Source: Patella vulgata (lineage: Eukaryota > Mollusca > Gastropoda > Patellidae). Taken from it: a stretch of DNA of 64,000 bases. The position numbers and the translations under genes were made by a program. Location of the stretch: assembly GCF_932274485.2 (NCBI RefSeq), contig NC_065884.2, positions 61,458,546 to 61,522,545 on the forward strand, in the 5' to 3' direction. The first letter of the stretch is position 1, and each line of letters begins with the position of its first letter. The notes below the pieces were generated by a model. The model saw only the letters and a list, made by a program, of their open reading frames with translations, ran no database searches and was not told where the DNA came from. Positions 54,016 to 64,000 of the stretch are shown one piece after another.

Positions 54016-55030
54016 GTTATGAAAGATTCACATTTTCAACTTTGGAACTGCTCCTTTAAGTAACCCCCGTACTGATGTACTTATTAACTTATTACTATAC
54101 AGTATAGGTCAATAAAATATAGGTATAAAACATTCATATACTTCTTATTCATTGATAAACCTCTAATAATGGTGTTGTAAGCATTATTTCATGACACCTA
54201 TCGTAAGAAACCCCCCATGGTCTGAAAAGGTGTTAGTAAATGATCATTTAAATACGAGCGTAAGGGTGATGAAAGGCACGTGAAGTAGTCATTATATATC
54301 AAATAGTAACATACGTATTATAAAATACCGTTATTCACAAAGCAAGTAGAGTGTATTCGGGTATGATTTATGATCAGACTCATTCGATAAAACCTGGCGT
54401 TATTCAAAGGACCACAAGGCGATATCTACATAGTTGGAAACGGGCATTAACCCCAAGCTAGTAGTAGAAGATACTTGCCCTTAAATCCAAAGATAATCGA
54501 AAGGCGTAAGGAAGAAAACTTGTTTGGAGTAGCATAATTCTGATATCTTCAGAGATGATTTAGCGAGATCTAATTTTTGATCAGTTCCTTTATAATTGTG
54601 TTTTTACATTCACAGCAAAATGGAAATTCATTTTTTTACCTATCAATGAAGATCGCAGAAGAGCTGATCACCATTAAGAATATTTTTGACTAGCATGTTA
54701 AGAGTACATGGTTGTATATGACTATTATTTGGGTATGGTTTCCCTTTAAATTGCCGCAATTTTTTCTATTAGGATGAATTGACAGTGGATGATGAAATAG
54801 TGTTAGATATAAACTTGAGAAAAGACAGTCGAGACACCTTTTAATATATGTCTATTGATATACTGTGTCACATCAGACTGTAATTTATGCTAATTATATG
54901 TTTGAGAGATACATTCATTAATAATTAGTTATTTTATATAATTATGTTTGACAGACATAAACACGTCACATATTTCGCACAATTTATCCTTTTATTCCCC
55001 ATAAAAAAATACAAAAAAAGCTCGAAATCA

Positions 55031-55430
55031 TTAGTTTTTTTATTTGTACTTTCATTACCCTCGTGTTTACGTAATTAAAATGTCATTAAGTACATGATAA
55101 AGTATGGCGCATTAAATGCTTTGGGTGAACTTTTAAACATACAGTGAAATCGCGACCAATGATCAGCCCAGTCTTACGGACCACTTACTGGTCCTAATAG
55201 CATGATTTCACTGTGTAGGCGTCTGACTTTGAGCAAAATCGCGACCAACGATCACCCCAGTATTACGGACCAGCGGGATTAGTTTTTTTATTTGTACTTT
55301 CATTACCCTCATGTTTACTTATATTAAAATGTCATTAAGTACATGGTAAGGTATGGCGCATTAAATGCTTTGGGTGAACTTTTAAAAATACAGCGAAATC
55401 GGACTGTGTAGGCGTCAGACTTTCAGGTTA
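55031..55430. repeat. Tandem duplication, 248-bp offset
   Basis: TTAGTTTTTTTATTTGTACT starts at 55031 and 55279. Both units carry GTCATTAAGTACATG, TATGGCGCATTAAATGCTTT, GGGTGAACTTTTAAA. AAATCGCGACCAA also repeats within the first unit. It lies 100-500 bp inside the intron from the large exon's donor. Confidence 0.85.
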
Positions 55431-55530
55431 CTCATATTGTTTAAAATTAAAATTGAAATAACTACCGCATAGCGTATTGCTATAATCACGTGTAAAGACT
55501 TTCATTATACTGAATTTCATTATCACTTAC

Positions 55531-58500
55531 CTCAAAGACGGATAAGCCGGGTTAAAGATGACAGTTTTAAAACCAGCATCATCGTATACAATCTGACCGC
55601 TAGTTGGCGTCACCATGCTAGGCACCGGTATCTCCCGATTATCTTCTACTTGTACTCTAACAATTCCTTGGTTTGTTTTAGCAGGACTCAGTTGGTCGTC
55701 CACCTCCTCGTCACTAGAATAATACACCGGATTAGCCCTTTGTTCTCCTGAATTTTCCGACCTCTTTTCCTTTTTGGATTTTGATATAACATTCTGTGGA
55801 CCATGATGGAAGTCGGTGAGCAATGTTCCTATTGACGCATGATCCAGCTCCATTTGGGCTGGCCTTCCATTAGACATGATATCTATCATTCTCTTTTTCT
55901 CGAAGGACATCTGTCCATTTAAAGACATCTCAGATCCGTGCATTCGGACGGGTCCATTGGATATATGATTCATCATCGGCTGCTTCTGATGAATCTTGGA
56001 ATCGTCCATAGTTTTTCCTCCAAAGAGCATGGACAGATCGGGTCCCGGAGCGAGGAACATGCTCTGGGTATGGTGGGATCGTATAGGACTAGAAGGAGTG
56101 ACAGAGTTTAACAAATATGCCCATTGCTGAGAAGTTGAAGGTGGGGATACCCCCATCATCCTCATATAGTCACCCATTTGATTCATTTCGCTCGAGGTAA
56201 AATTGTTTGGCATGGAAGTCATAGTTTGATGGATGGGGTTATAGTTGATTCCCAGAGCTGGTTGTTGAGGTATATTAGAAGTTAAAATGGGATTGTAAGT
56301 GGTGGAAGGCTGAATCAAATTATGAAGACTCTTGTGATGTGTTGGAGGTACGCCGATGCCTTGTTGGTTTTGGAGAGCTTGAATCTGTTGCTGCATTTGT
56401 TCAGATTGAAGCTTCTGTAATTTTTCCTGACTACTCAGATCTCGAAGTCGCCTGTATTCAAGTTCCATTTCCATCTGTTTTACTCTTTCTCTTTCCATTT
56501 CCAGTTCCTTTTGTTTGATTTGTTCTGCAATCTGTTCTTCCCACTGTTGCCGTTCCTGCTGTCTAACTGTTGATTCGTAACTCAATTTCTTTTTCTTTCT
56601 CCTATGTATTTTAGGAGCTCGCCCTTCGTTTTCCTCCTCGTCAGCTCCTGTGGTAGTCGAGGTAAAATCCGGTAGCACTACTATTTGACCATGTCCGCTA
56701 ACATACGCAACTCCAGCGCGTTTCAAGTTTTTAACATCCTGTTCACTAGCAGGAGGATCATCAGGTAAATCGAATCTTATATCCTCGACGCCCATTCCAC
56801 CGGAATCTGAATCTTCACTGTCGGAATGCTGTCTGGAATTCGCCGTCGGGTACGACTGACTAACGTTTGTAGATGAAAGTCGCCAGTTTGTTTGGTCTGT
56901 TTGATAATCCCCTAAATCAGAATTTCGTTGACGTCTTAAAAGTTTACCAGAAGCTCTACTTAAAGATCCAAAGGCGTTTTTGACACCCTTGTGAACAGTC
57001 TTTTTAAGTTTACGGATGCTGCCATATTTATTGGCATCATCCGGCACAGCCACTGCTTGCTTATATTTGCGATTCTTTTTATCTGGTCTTTGAAGACTTC
57101 CCGTTTTGAGATCTTGTACTTTTCCAGGTATAATTTGTGATTTGAATCCTTCAGATGTTGTCCGCTGATGAGAATAAAATACCTGATCAGTCATATCTTC
57201 GTCAGAGCCAAGATCATCCTCAGGAGTCCAATCCTTACTAAAGTCAGAGCTTTGCGATTTCACAATTGACCCGTTTTGTTCGCCATTTACTGTATGTGTG
57301 CTAGAGCCTAGGTTATTTATACTACTTAAACTTTTAACTTTCTTTGGGGCTACCTTAGGAGGGATTTTAACTGGAGAGGTAACACTCACACTTCTTGTGG
57401 GTGGTTCCATGTGTTCGCTCGGCTCCGGTTCCTTTTTACTAACAACAACGCGACCTATTTGTGCCTGGAATCTTGTTTTTGACATTAATTCGTCGATACT
57501 CTGTGACCGCTTCATGCGATCGTCACGATCAGTCAGAGCTTTGCTCAACTGCTCCTTAAATACAGCCTGTTCATCTTTTGGTTTTGATGGAACAGGCGTT
57601 GTCTGTTTCACGATTCGCGAGCCGCGGGCTTGGGCGGCTAATATTATATCATGCTGTAAAAGTGAGCTTAGTTTCTTTTGATTGGTCTCTTTGGTGGGCG
57701 TCTTCATGGTTGTAATTGTCTCGGTCTGTTTCAACTCCTCGGTATTAGAGGAGTGGCGTTTGACTTCCGACACAACTTTTTCGATTGTTTCTTCTACTTC
57801 CTTTTCAGCTTCAATCGAGACGTCCAATTTTGGTTTCACCTCTTCCATTTGTACACTGTTAGTATCGGATTTCGTTCTTGACTCAACAGAATATAAGCTT
57901 ATGTTATCTGACATTGTTGATATGGTGTCAGTTGACATAGAAACCACTTCATCCCTTTGTTCTTCTTTCTCTTTTTGTTGTTCTTTCACATCTTGTTCCT
58001 TCTCTTTTTGTTCTTTTTCCTTTTTTTCTTCTGCCTCCTTTTGCTCTTCTTTCTCTCTCTGTTCTTCTTTCTCCTTTTGCTCTTTGTCCTTGTGTGTGTC
58101 TGCATCTTCTGTAAGCCCTTTTTCTATCTTCTCCTCGACTTGATCGCGAACAGACTGAAGTCGAAGCTCAAGCTCTGAAAGTTGGCGTGCGGGTTTGGGC
58201 ATAACTGGTGGTGATTTAAAAGAATTTGAACGCGACACCGTAATTTTAGTGACACCATTTGTTCGCGGAGAAACCCCGCCAGGCGTTGGCGCCGGGCCTT
58301 TCTTCCGCGGAGTCGACGAAGGAGTGGATCCGTTGGATGCAGTTGAATATGATGAATCGGTTGAAAGTTGTCGCTTGGTTCGGGGCATGGAATTGGTTTG
58401 AAAATCTAAATTGTAATCAACAGGAGGTTCAATGATACCGTTTTGATTAGGTGGTTGTGGTGCACGCTTCTTTTTCCTTTTGCTTACACCAGTGTCCGAC

Positions 58501-59495
58501 GAGCTAGCAGTACTGGTACTACTTGCAACAGAAAACGATTTAGTTTTCATAGATGGCATGTAGTTGTAATGATCAAACGGTGACGGTTTAGCGTTAGACT
58601 GTACTGCAAGATCATCACTAAGGTCAGATATCTTCTTGCCCGTTCTTCGTTCCAGTTCTTCGAGGGTTGATTTTCGTCGCGCCTCAGCTAGTTGGGCGTA
58701 AGTTAAATTAAACGACTCGTCCATTTCGAAATTACTTTTGACGGGAAGGGATGATCCACTAGGTAAGGAATTAGAATAAGGATCCTTTCTCCATTCATTA
58801 TACAAATGTTCTCTTGGATCCTCAAAGATTGTGCTCTCGTTATTCAACAGACTCGTAGTTGTGGACTGCTGACGGCGGTGGCCCTTTATCTTCGCATTTC
58901 GATCGAGAGAATTTGTTCGAGTATGACTCACACCGTTTATCACTTTTCCATTTGGTATCTCCATGCCATTGATGGTTATATCATGCTCAAATATTCCAGA
59001 GTCATTATTCCCCGAGTCGCCATTACAATAATTGTTATCGCCGTTACTAAATTTCGAATTTCGTGGAGTTGAAACACCATTGGGTGATTTCACATTGTTT
59101 TCAAAACCTTTCGAAATCTGTATTTTTTTGTCTGGGGTCACGATGGGTCCATCCAAATTTTGCTTGATTGGTGTTTTCTGTGTATTATCCTGGTGATTTT
59201 CTTTGTCTCCGTCAAAATCCAATGCAAATCCTTCATCAGAATCCTCCGCTTTGTAGATATCGGCGATCTCTGGCATAAATTTGCTTAGCTCCTGCGAAAC
59301 TGGACGCAAATTTGATCTGCCGTCCAGGGGTATGTTTCCCGGAAGCACTTTATTTCCCTCGACGACATAATTTGGTATTTTGGGCTGTGGTGGGGCTGCT
59401 GGGCGTTTTGGTGGGCCTTTTGTTTTCACGGATTCGGACCTTGTAATTGCCGTGTTGGTCGACAGATTAAGCTGTGCACTCGAATTCTGTCCCAT
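55531..59495 (-). CDS. Large, mostly disordered, probable cytoskeletal or cortical protein (main coding exon)
   Basis: This exon encodes residues 1-1321; the next codon is split by the donor GAG|GTAAGTGAT, so the TAA at 55527 is intronic. The ATG at 59495 lies 26 bases into an exon whose acceptor is TCTTTTCAG|GAATTGTGGAG (59522). The N-terminus MGQNSS fits an N-myristoylation signal (Gly2, Ser6). Features in order: proline/basic stretches GPPKRPAAPPQP (27-38), KRKKKRAPQPP (339-349), RKKGPAPTPGG (397-407); a K/E-rich charged helix (about 463-515); a loose WH2-like segment, LLQHDIILAAQARGSRIVKQ (612-631); a basic patch SIRKLKKTVHKGVKNAFGSL (826-845); a coiled coil (about 975-1045); and a Met/Gln-rich tail. 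Many RxxS sites (RSNSF, KRSQS, RTTSE) suggest kinase or 14-3-3 regulation. I do not recognise a named orthologue; a cordon-bleu-like actin regulator is one possibility, resting only on KRAP-type and WH2-like motifs. Confidence 0.93.
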
Positions 59496-59521
59496 TTTGC
59501 TTTAGTTCATCTCCACAATTC
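59496..59521 (-). other. 5' UTR part of the large exon
   Basis: Between the acceptor TCTTTTCAG at 59522 and the start codon there are 26 untranslated bases (GAATTGTGGAGATGAAC...). The ATG inside this stretch is followed by AAC TAA, so it makes only a two-codon upstream frame. At least one further exon must lie at higher coordinates, possibly outside the window. Confidence 0.75.
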
Positions 59522-59602
59522 CTGAAAAGACAAACATAGAATAATAAATAGAGGGTAACTTATTATGACGTAACATCATATTCCAAATTCAGTTATCTCG
59601 AA

Positions 59603-59668
59603 TAAATGAAATGAAATGGGGTTTAACGTCCTACTTTTCTTCTCCTAACCTGGGCTAATGAAGACGGT
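59603..59668 (-). repeat. SINE-A 3' tail fragment
   Basis: AAATGAAATGAAATGGGGTT, TCCTAACCTGGGCTAATGAA. It lies in the presumed first intron of the large gene. Confidence 0.78.
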
Positions 59669-60169
59669 ATCTCGAATAAACTTTTGTCGCCCGAAATATT
59701 GAGGAATAATGGTACCAAAATCATAAAAGCAGTCAAAATAACTTGATTATGTTGTAGATCTCCTTGTGAGAAAAACACACGGAGTATCCTAACTAGTTCA
59801 AATTTAGAAGAAGGTATTTTACTCAACTGTTCAACAAAAACCAAGAACGTACATTACATTGAACACAGCACAGTCAATCCCAAATTAGCTGCCCAAATCA
59901 AATTTAACAGAGTGGTTTACAATATATTTCCCATACACTGCTGTCCCTGTGTATCGGACCACGTACCAAGTTGGTTTATTTTCTGCACTGACTGGGATAA
60001 TAAAGACGAATTCCAGTTATTACAGAGACTGTGATAACCTAATGACACAATATTGTAATGGTATACAGAAATGGCTGAGTAGCCTAACTTCAGACTGATT
60101 GATAATATTCTAATGATATATGGTATTAGGGGTTAGTAATCGAGAGATTAACTACTCGGCAATATACAA
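59669..60169. other. Presumed intron or upstream flank, nothing recognised
   Basis: No exon or repeat supported. An open frame at 59623-59844 overlaps the SINE tail. Confidence 0.45.
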
Positions 60170-60480
60170 GGGGAAAATTGACGACATTTATTAACATAAC
60201 AAGTCTACAATCAACCCTCTAGACAAGGATTTAAATGGATTTAAACATCTGCGAGATTTAAAAATTTAAAGATGAAATGGACAATCGAGGCTATGTCTCG
60301 GTTGTCAAGTACCGTTGCAACGACAATGAATGATATACGCTTTATCTTCAAACGGTGATAACTTTGCCCAGAATAAAGTATTTGAATGACATTTTCAATA
60401 CAAATAATATTCATACTTCAATATCTATTATAGCAAGAACGCCCAGCTCTTTATCTTAATCTTATATAATGCATCTTTAA
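60170..60480 (-). repeat. F5 MITE, right part
   Basis: CGACATTTATTAACATAACA, GGACAATCGAGGCTATGTCT, TTATAGCAAGAACGCCCAGC, TCTTTATCTTAATCTTATAT, ending ATGCATCTTTAA. The left terminus is missing. Confidence 0.75.
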
Positions 60481-60650
60481 AGGGACTGGACCATCTGTTT
60501 CTACATTTTAGACAGCTACTGGCAGAAAATAGAAATTCAAACAGTCTTCCTCGATTCTAGGCCAAAAAGTCAACACAAATTTCTATGCAAATTGCTAAGA
60601 GAGAATTGCTACATGTATAGATGCACTACAAATCGTCATCGAGAAAGGGG
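60477..60650 (+). repeat. F10 repeat, TTAA-started copy
   Basis: TTAAAGGGACTGGACCATCT, ACTGGCAGAAAATAGAAATT, CTCGATTCTAGGCCAAAAAG, GAGAGAATTGCTACATGT. Its first TTAA is the terminal TTAA of the F5 copy before it. Confidence 0.7.
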
Positions 60651-61029
60651 AAGTAATTACTAGATTGAGTAATATTATTAATTACGAATTATGGAAAAAC
60701 GTAACTGCTTGATTATTACATCTCGAAACAAATTACTTTGGAGGAGTTGAACGGGACAGCAACCGAGTGGACCACTATTCGTCACGGCGAACCACCTATA
60801 ATTGGATTCTTATATAATAAACTCAGCAATATGAATATAAGAAGACCAACCATGGCCTACTCTATTTACTTCTAACACTTGTTAATTCATCAAAATCATA
60901 CATTGCCCCATATAACTATTATACGTCATAATTATGTGTACACATGTACATACGTGTCATTATTACGTTAAACACACACGTTTATGTAATTTACTTAGGT
61001 TTAAATACCGAAGTAGTTTATATATGATG
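60651..61029. other. Intergenic or intronic, nothing recognised
   Basis: No gene seen. Confidence 0.4.
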
Positions 61030-61222
61030 CCCGTTCAAATTAATATGGAAAATGATTTTATTTGTTGAAAGGGCATATTTTTTGAATTTATAAAGACGTC
61101 AAATTAATCTGGGAATTGTTTTTGCTTGTTGAAAGGGCATATTTTTTGAATTTATAAAGACGTCAAATTAATCTGGGAATTGTTTTTGCTTGTTGAAAGG
61201 GTATAATGTTTTGAATTTATGA
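61030..61222. repeat. Tandem repeat, 64-bp unit, about three copies
   Basis: GTTGAAAGGGCATATTTTTT, GAATTTATAAAGACGTC, AAATTAATCTGGGAATTGTT. The copies starting near 61071 and 61135 look identical; the outer ones are diverged. Confidence 0.9.
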
Positions 61223-61770
61223 TTTTACTTAGCTCCCCGTAGTAGCATTTTTCGGCCATAAACGTCATCTTAGTCGGTATTATTTCTGTGGTGAACCGAA
61301 CAGTATGCCACCATCCTCACAAACTAAGAACAGTCTTTTTCAACTTTCTAAATTTTAAATTTGTTGATAAAGATCACGACTGGTGATAATACTAGGTTGA
61401 CGACGATGATTCGAACATTTAGCTATAATGCTGATTATCGGCGATGGGTGATACAACTTTTATCATGAATAACCAAACGCTTAACAATAATAACAGAACG
61501 TCAAGGTGGAAAATAATAATCCTTATTGATATATTAGAGTGATTGCCCCTGATCATTTCAATAGCCCGATACTTAACAATGCACAGCCTTTATTCAATTT
61601 TAATAAACCTGCTCCTATGTACACGTCTCTCTCTGCATTTTATAAAAGGTGGCCTTGAGATTAGGCAGATTACATTAGTGCGGAGAAGTGAGTGACTCGA
61701 GCTGAAAGAGGGTCTTGTTTTCAAGACTTCGTTGATTTGTACAGGGACCTGTGACATCAACTCAGCGCTA
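61223..61770. other. Intergenic, nothing recognised
   Basis: No gene seen. Confidence 0.4.
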
Positions 61771-61915
61771 TGTAGAGAGAGGGTGGGAGAGGGGGTTTTA
61801 TCGTCCACCCCATACAAACTAGGCCATTTAGGGGCTAACATATAGTTCAGTTGTATGTCAATAATTCGCTTGCGCACTTGACTCAATGATATACCTTATG
61901 CGCACGTTTTATTAA
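61771..61915 (-). repeat. SINE-B, internally deleted
   Basis: A GA-rich run, GGGGGTTTTATCGTCCACCC, ACATATAGTTCAGTTGTATG, AATAATTCGCTTGCGCA, then a jump to the head complement TTGACTCAATGATA and GCGCACGT. Confidence 0.78.
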
Positions 61916-62404
61916 CCTAATTGCCCTACCCGCTTTTCAATATCGATTTTTTTGTCAGTTCGATTTTGGTTTTCTTTCGTTTTAAATTCCATATTTCATA
62001 TTCTATCAGAGTTATTTCACTTAAAGTCTGAAATATTGTGTTATTGTGTCGTGTTGATAATTCTGAAACCACAGCATTTCCAATGACGTCAAAACATCGT
62101 CCATTGACCTATTTATAAACTCATTGCCAGGGCTTGGGAGATAAAAACCTAAGAGCATAAAGACGATGACGCAAAAGTGATGATGTCACCAGCATGGCCT
62201 TGGCAAGATCAAAGCATTAATGGCTACGTGGTCAGACTGGGCACGCTCGTCATCTTAATGTATAAACCTATTTTAGTACCCGGAGCGATTCCTTTGTATG
62301 AAATTTACCTTAGACGCCACCGTGCAAAAGGCAATGTGTCGTTAATTAAGGAAATGGAATTGAACAGGCCTAATAATCGATATGGCGTCTTCTACCCATG
62401 CTAG
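61916..62404. other. Intergenic with one unexplained open frame
   Basis: A 75-codon open frame at 62177-62404 has no recognisable domain. A donor-like TCTAAG|GTAAAT on the minus strand near 62309 could belong to an untranslated first exon of the large gene, but nothing else supports this. Confidence 0.35.
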
Positions 62405-62510
62405 CCCAAGCCTATTATATGGCTTCTCGCAAGTGTTTTAAGAAACACTTGTCTCCAATATCACCCAAGGTAGAAGCGGACGTAAAGCCTTAAACAATAA
62501 CAAGTGACGA
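62405..62510 (+). repeat. SINE-C/LINE-like 3' end copy
   Basis: TCTCGCAAGTGTTTTAAGAA, ACACTTGTCTCCAATATCAC, CCAAGGTAGAAGCGGACGTA, AAGCCTTAAACAATAACAAG. It matches the reversed copies at 27.7 and 32.7 kb. Confidence 0.6.
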
Positions 62511-63161
62511 TGTTTATTAGTATAGTAAATCTTTCTTAACACTTTATCAAACATAACCTCGAATATTCCCAAATGCGTATTTTTTTTTCCTTTCAATTAG
62601 AGGGCGTCACGGCTTAATTTATACAGAGGTGACAGACTACATTTCAATAATTTACGGTCACAATTTAAAACATCAAAGAATTTTACCCCAAACTTCAAGA
62701 CGATAAACATACTCAAACATTGAATGTAATTCAAGATTCTATGTCAGGAAAAAATGACAATTGGAATGACCGTCTTGACCCAGACAGACACTACTCCAGG
62801 TGATTGTCTGGACCAGGTAATTATACCTTATAACGTCCACAGTACGACGTCCCCGTACATTGACCACTGGAGTCAGAGGTCACGAGAGGTGACAGGTCAA
62901 CCAATACTAATAAAACAGGTATGACTAACCAGCGATTTTATTGGTTATAACATGCCTCAATGATTCTATCTTGTTAACCGGTTTTTAAAAATCTCTTAAA
63001 GGGTGCGTTCCTTAATCCATTTTATCGTCTTGAAAATAATACATACATTTCAAGTCAATAGGTTTATTAACCTATTGTCAGCATCAATGTAAATAAGTGC
63101 AATAGTTCATAAAACTAAAATATCTATGCTTTGATACAACCCATCCACGTAAGGAAAAAGA
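62511..63161. other. Intergenic, nothing recognised
   Basis: No gene seen. Confidence 0.4.
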
Positions 63162-63520
63162 ATGAAATGGGGTTTAACACCCTACTTTTCTACCCCGACT
63201 GGGCTAATGAACACGGGCATACGCCATACCGTGTGCTATGAGGGACATTTTATCCGGACAGCCGCTCCACGGCCTACCCCTATATCAAATTCCAACTGTT
63301 TTTTACGTGCATGCAAAGTAGTATACAGGACCTCGGTTTTTCGTCCCATTAGAAGTACTATACGTTGTTCCTTGCCAGGCCGTCTATCCTGCTCCATAGA
63401 CAGGGGTGATCCACGGCGAAAAATCTCGAAGAACTTTCTCGGTCAATGCAGAGATCGAACACGGGACGTCAGGGTTAACGATCCAACAAGACCTTACTCA
63501 CCGAGGCACCGTGGCTGCCA
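63162..63520 (-). repeat. SINE-A, nearly full length
   Basis: GAATGAAATGGGGTTTAACA to CACCGAGGCACCGTGGCTGC, with B box complement AGATCGAACACGGGACG. The open frame across 63162-63605 is spurious. Confidence 0.87.
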
Positions 63521-63599
63521 GTCACCATTTCTTAAACTTTTAACAGAATATAAAGTCTATTCATATATGATCATGAGTTGTCAACCATCTTCAATAGAA

Positions 63600-63663
63600 G
63601 GCTAGATCTCGCCTTAACTACGTACATCTTGTAAAACTCGCGGTCGTTGCTTTAGGAACATGC
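63600..63663 (+). repeat. F9 repeat, end fragment
   Basis: GATCTCGCCTTAACTACGT, TTGTAAAACTCGCGGTCGTT, GCTTTAGGAACATG, matching the right ends of the 35.3 and 46.9 kb copies. Confidence 0.6.
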
Positions 63664-63915
63664 TTGTGAACAGGATTGTAAATGTAAGTCATTCCATTGC
63701 GTTCCCCGTTAACATCCACAAATGAAAGCGGGTCCAGTACGTAAACTGTTAAAATAGCAATAGTGTTATTAATTTATACAAACCAACCATGACCAGTGAT
63801 ATATTATGACCATTTTCAACATTTATGGAACTGACAAACATCAGTGTTTGAAAACTCTAATTCCTACACTAGTTGGATACCACAGTAACGTTTCTGTACA
63901 ATAAGTGACAGCAGG
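63664..63915. other. Intergenic, nothing recognised
   Basis: No gene seen. Confidence 0.4.
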
Positions 63916-64000
63916 TGGATGGCCGAATGGTTAGCGCGTGTACCTGGCAAAGAGTAGGGTCGCCTATCCAGCCTCGTGGATTTTCTCCGGGTCCTCCGGT
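63916..64000 (+). repeat. SINE-B, cut by the window end
   Basis: GGTGGATGGCCGAATGGTTA jumps from the A-box region to GTACCTGGCAAAGAGTAGGG, so the B box is deleted. It continues past 64000. Confidence 0.82.

Larger units (their letters stand above)
50225..55530 (-). other. Intron of the large disordered gene (inferred), repeat-filled
   Basis: About 5.3 kb, from the strong donor GAG|GTAAGTGAT at 55530 to the acceptor at 50225. It holds SINE-A remnants, an F4 end, an F5 MITE with a nested SINE-B and a 248-bp tandem duplication near the donor. Stretches without assigned repeats are 50690-51369, 51791-52459, 52846-53727 and 54016-55030; no exon was seen in them. Confidence 0.6.

Noticed and set aside
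57298-58178. Plus-strand open frames of 67-153 codons opposite the large exon
   Set aside because: They are antisense shadows of the K/E- and S-rich coding sequence; composition (F/S/C-rich) is the mirror image and there is no independent signal.
62290-62330. Untranslated first exon of the large gene ending at a donor near 62309
   Set aside because: Only a donor-like TCTAAG|GTAAAT supports it; no promoter or RNA evidence is available.
63162-63605. 147-codon plus-strand frame
   Set aside because: It is the complement of a SINE-A, and the same peptide pattern appears from other SINE-A copies.
1-64000. LTR retroelements, Polintons or viral remnants
   Set aside because: I looked for reverse transcriptase, integrase, capsid or protease motifs and long terminal repeats in the open frames and sequence and found none.

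Overview
This is a gene-poor, repeat-dense, AT-rich window of an animal nuclear genome, with GT-AG introns, tRNA-derived SINEs, MITE-like elements and minisatellites. The repeat types and the two protein genes suggest a lophotrochozoan, most likely a marine mollusc (perhaps a gastropod); this is inference, since nothing here fixes the species.

Two host genes are supported, both on the minus strand. The first (39634-44024) is a complete SLC26-family anion transporter in three coding exons: an 11-codon first exon (43992-44024), a 409-codon exon (42312-43538) and a 267-codon exon carrying the last membrane segments and the STAS domain (39634-40437), about 687 residues in all. The second (50182-59521) is a large disordered protein, probably cytoskeletal, that I do not recognise by name. 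Its open frame appears to end at 55527, but that stop lies inside a strong 5' splice site. A matching acceptor at 50225 leads to a short last exon with its own stop, giving about 1335 residues. The 5' UTR of this gene begins upstream of an acceptor at 59522.

1-39.3 kb holds no convincing host gene. It carries two abundant SINE families, named here SINE-A (about 340-370 bp, ATTTC-repeat tail) and SINE-B (about 280 bp, CT-repeat tail). It also has several TIR families (F4, F5, F7, F8, F10), most with TTAA-type ends, a Tc1/mariner transposase remnant (7.25-7.65 kb) and a foldback element nested in an F7 copy (23.5-24.0 kb). There are several minisatellites too (1.4-2.1, 14.6-15.1, 21.0-21.2 and 34.55-34.95 kb). 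The 15.1-19.1 kb stretch is AT-rich and largely unassigned.

39.3-64 kb holds the two genes. Their introns and flanks contain the same SINEs and MITEs, and a 267-269 bp tandem duplication in the SLC26 gene has copied a splice donor.

The most interesting observations are: the short 3' tail motif shared by SINE-A and SINE-B (and partly by a third family, SINE-C); repeat-in-repeat insertions whose empty sites are present elsewhere in the window; MITEs of different families abutting at shared TTAA sites; and repeated duplication or insertion breakpoints near the 3' end of SINE-B. I saw no LTR, Polinton-like or viral element, no CRISPR array and no convincing functional tRNA gene. All repeat boundaries are by-eye estimates, good to roughly 5-20 bp unless a target-site duplication is stated.
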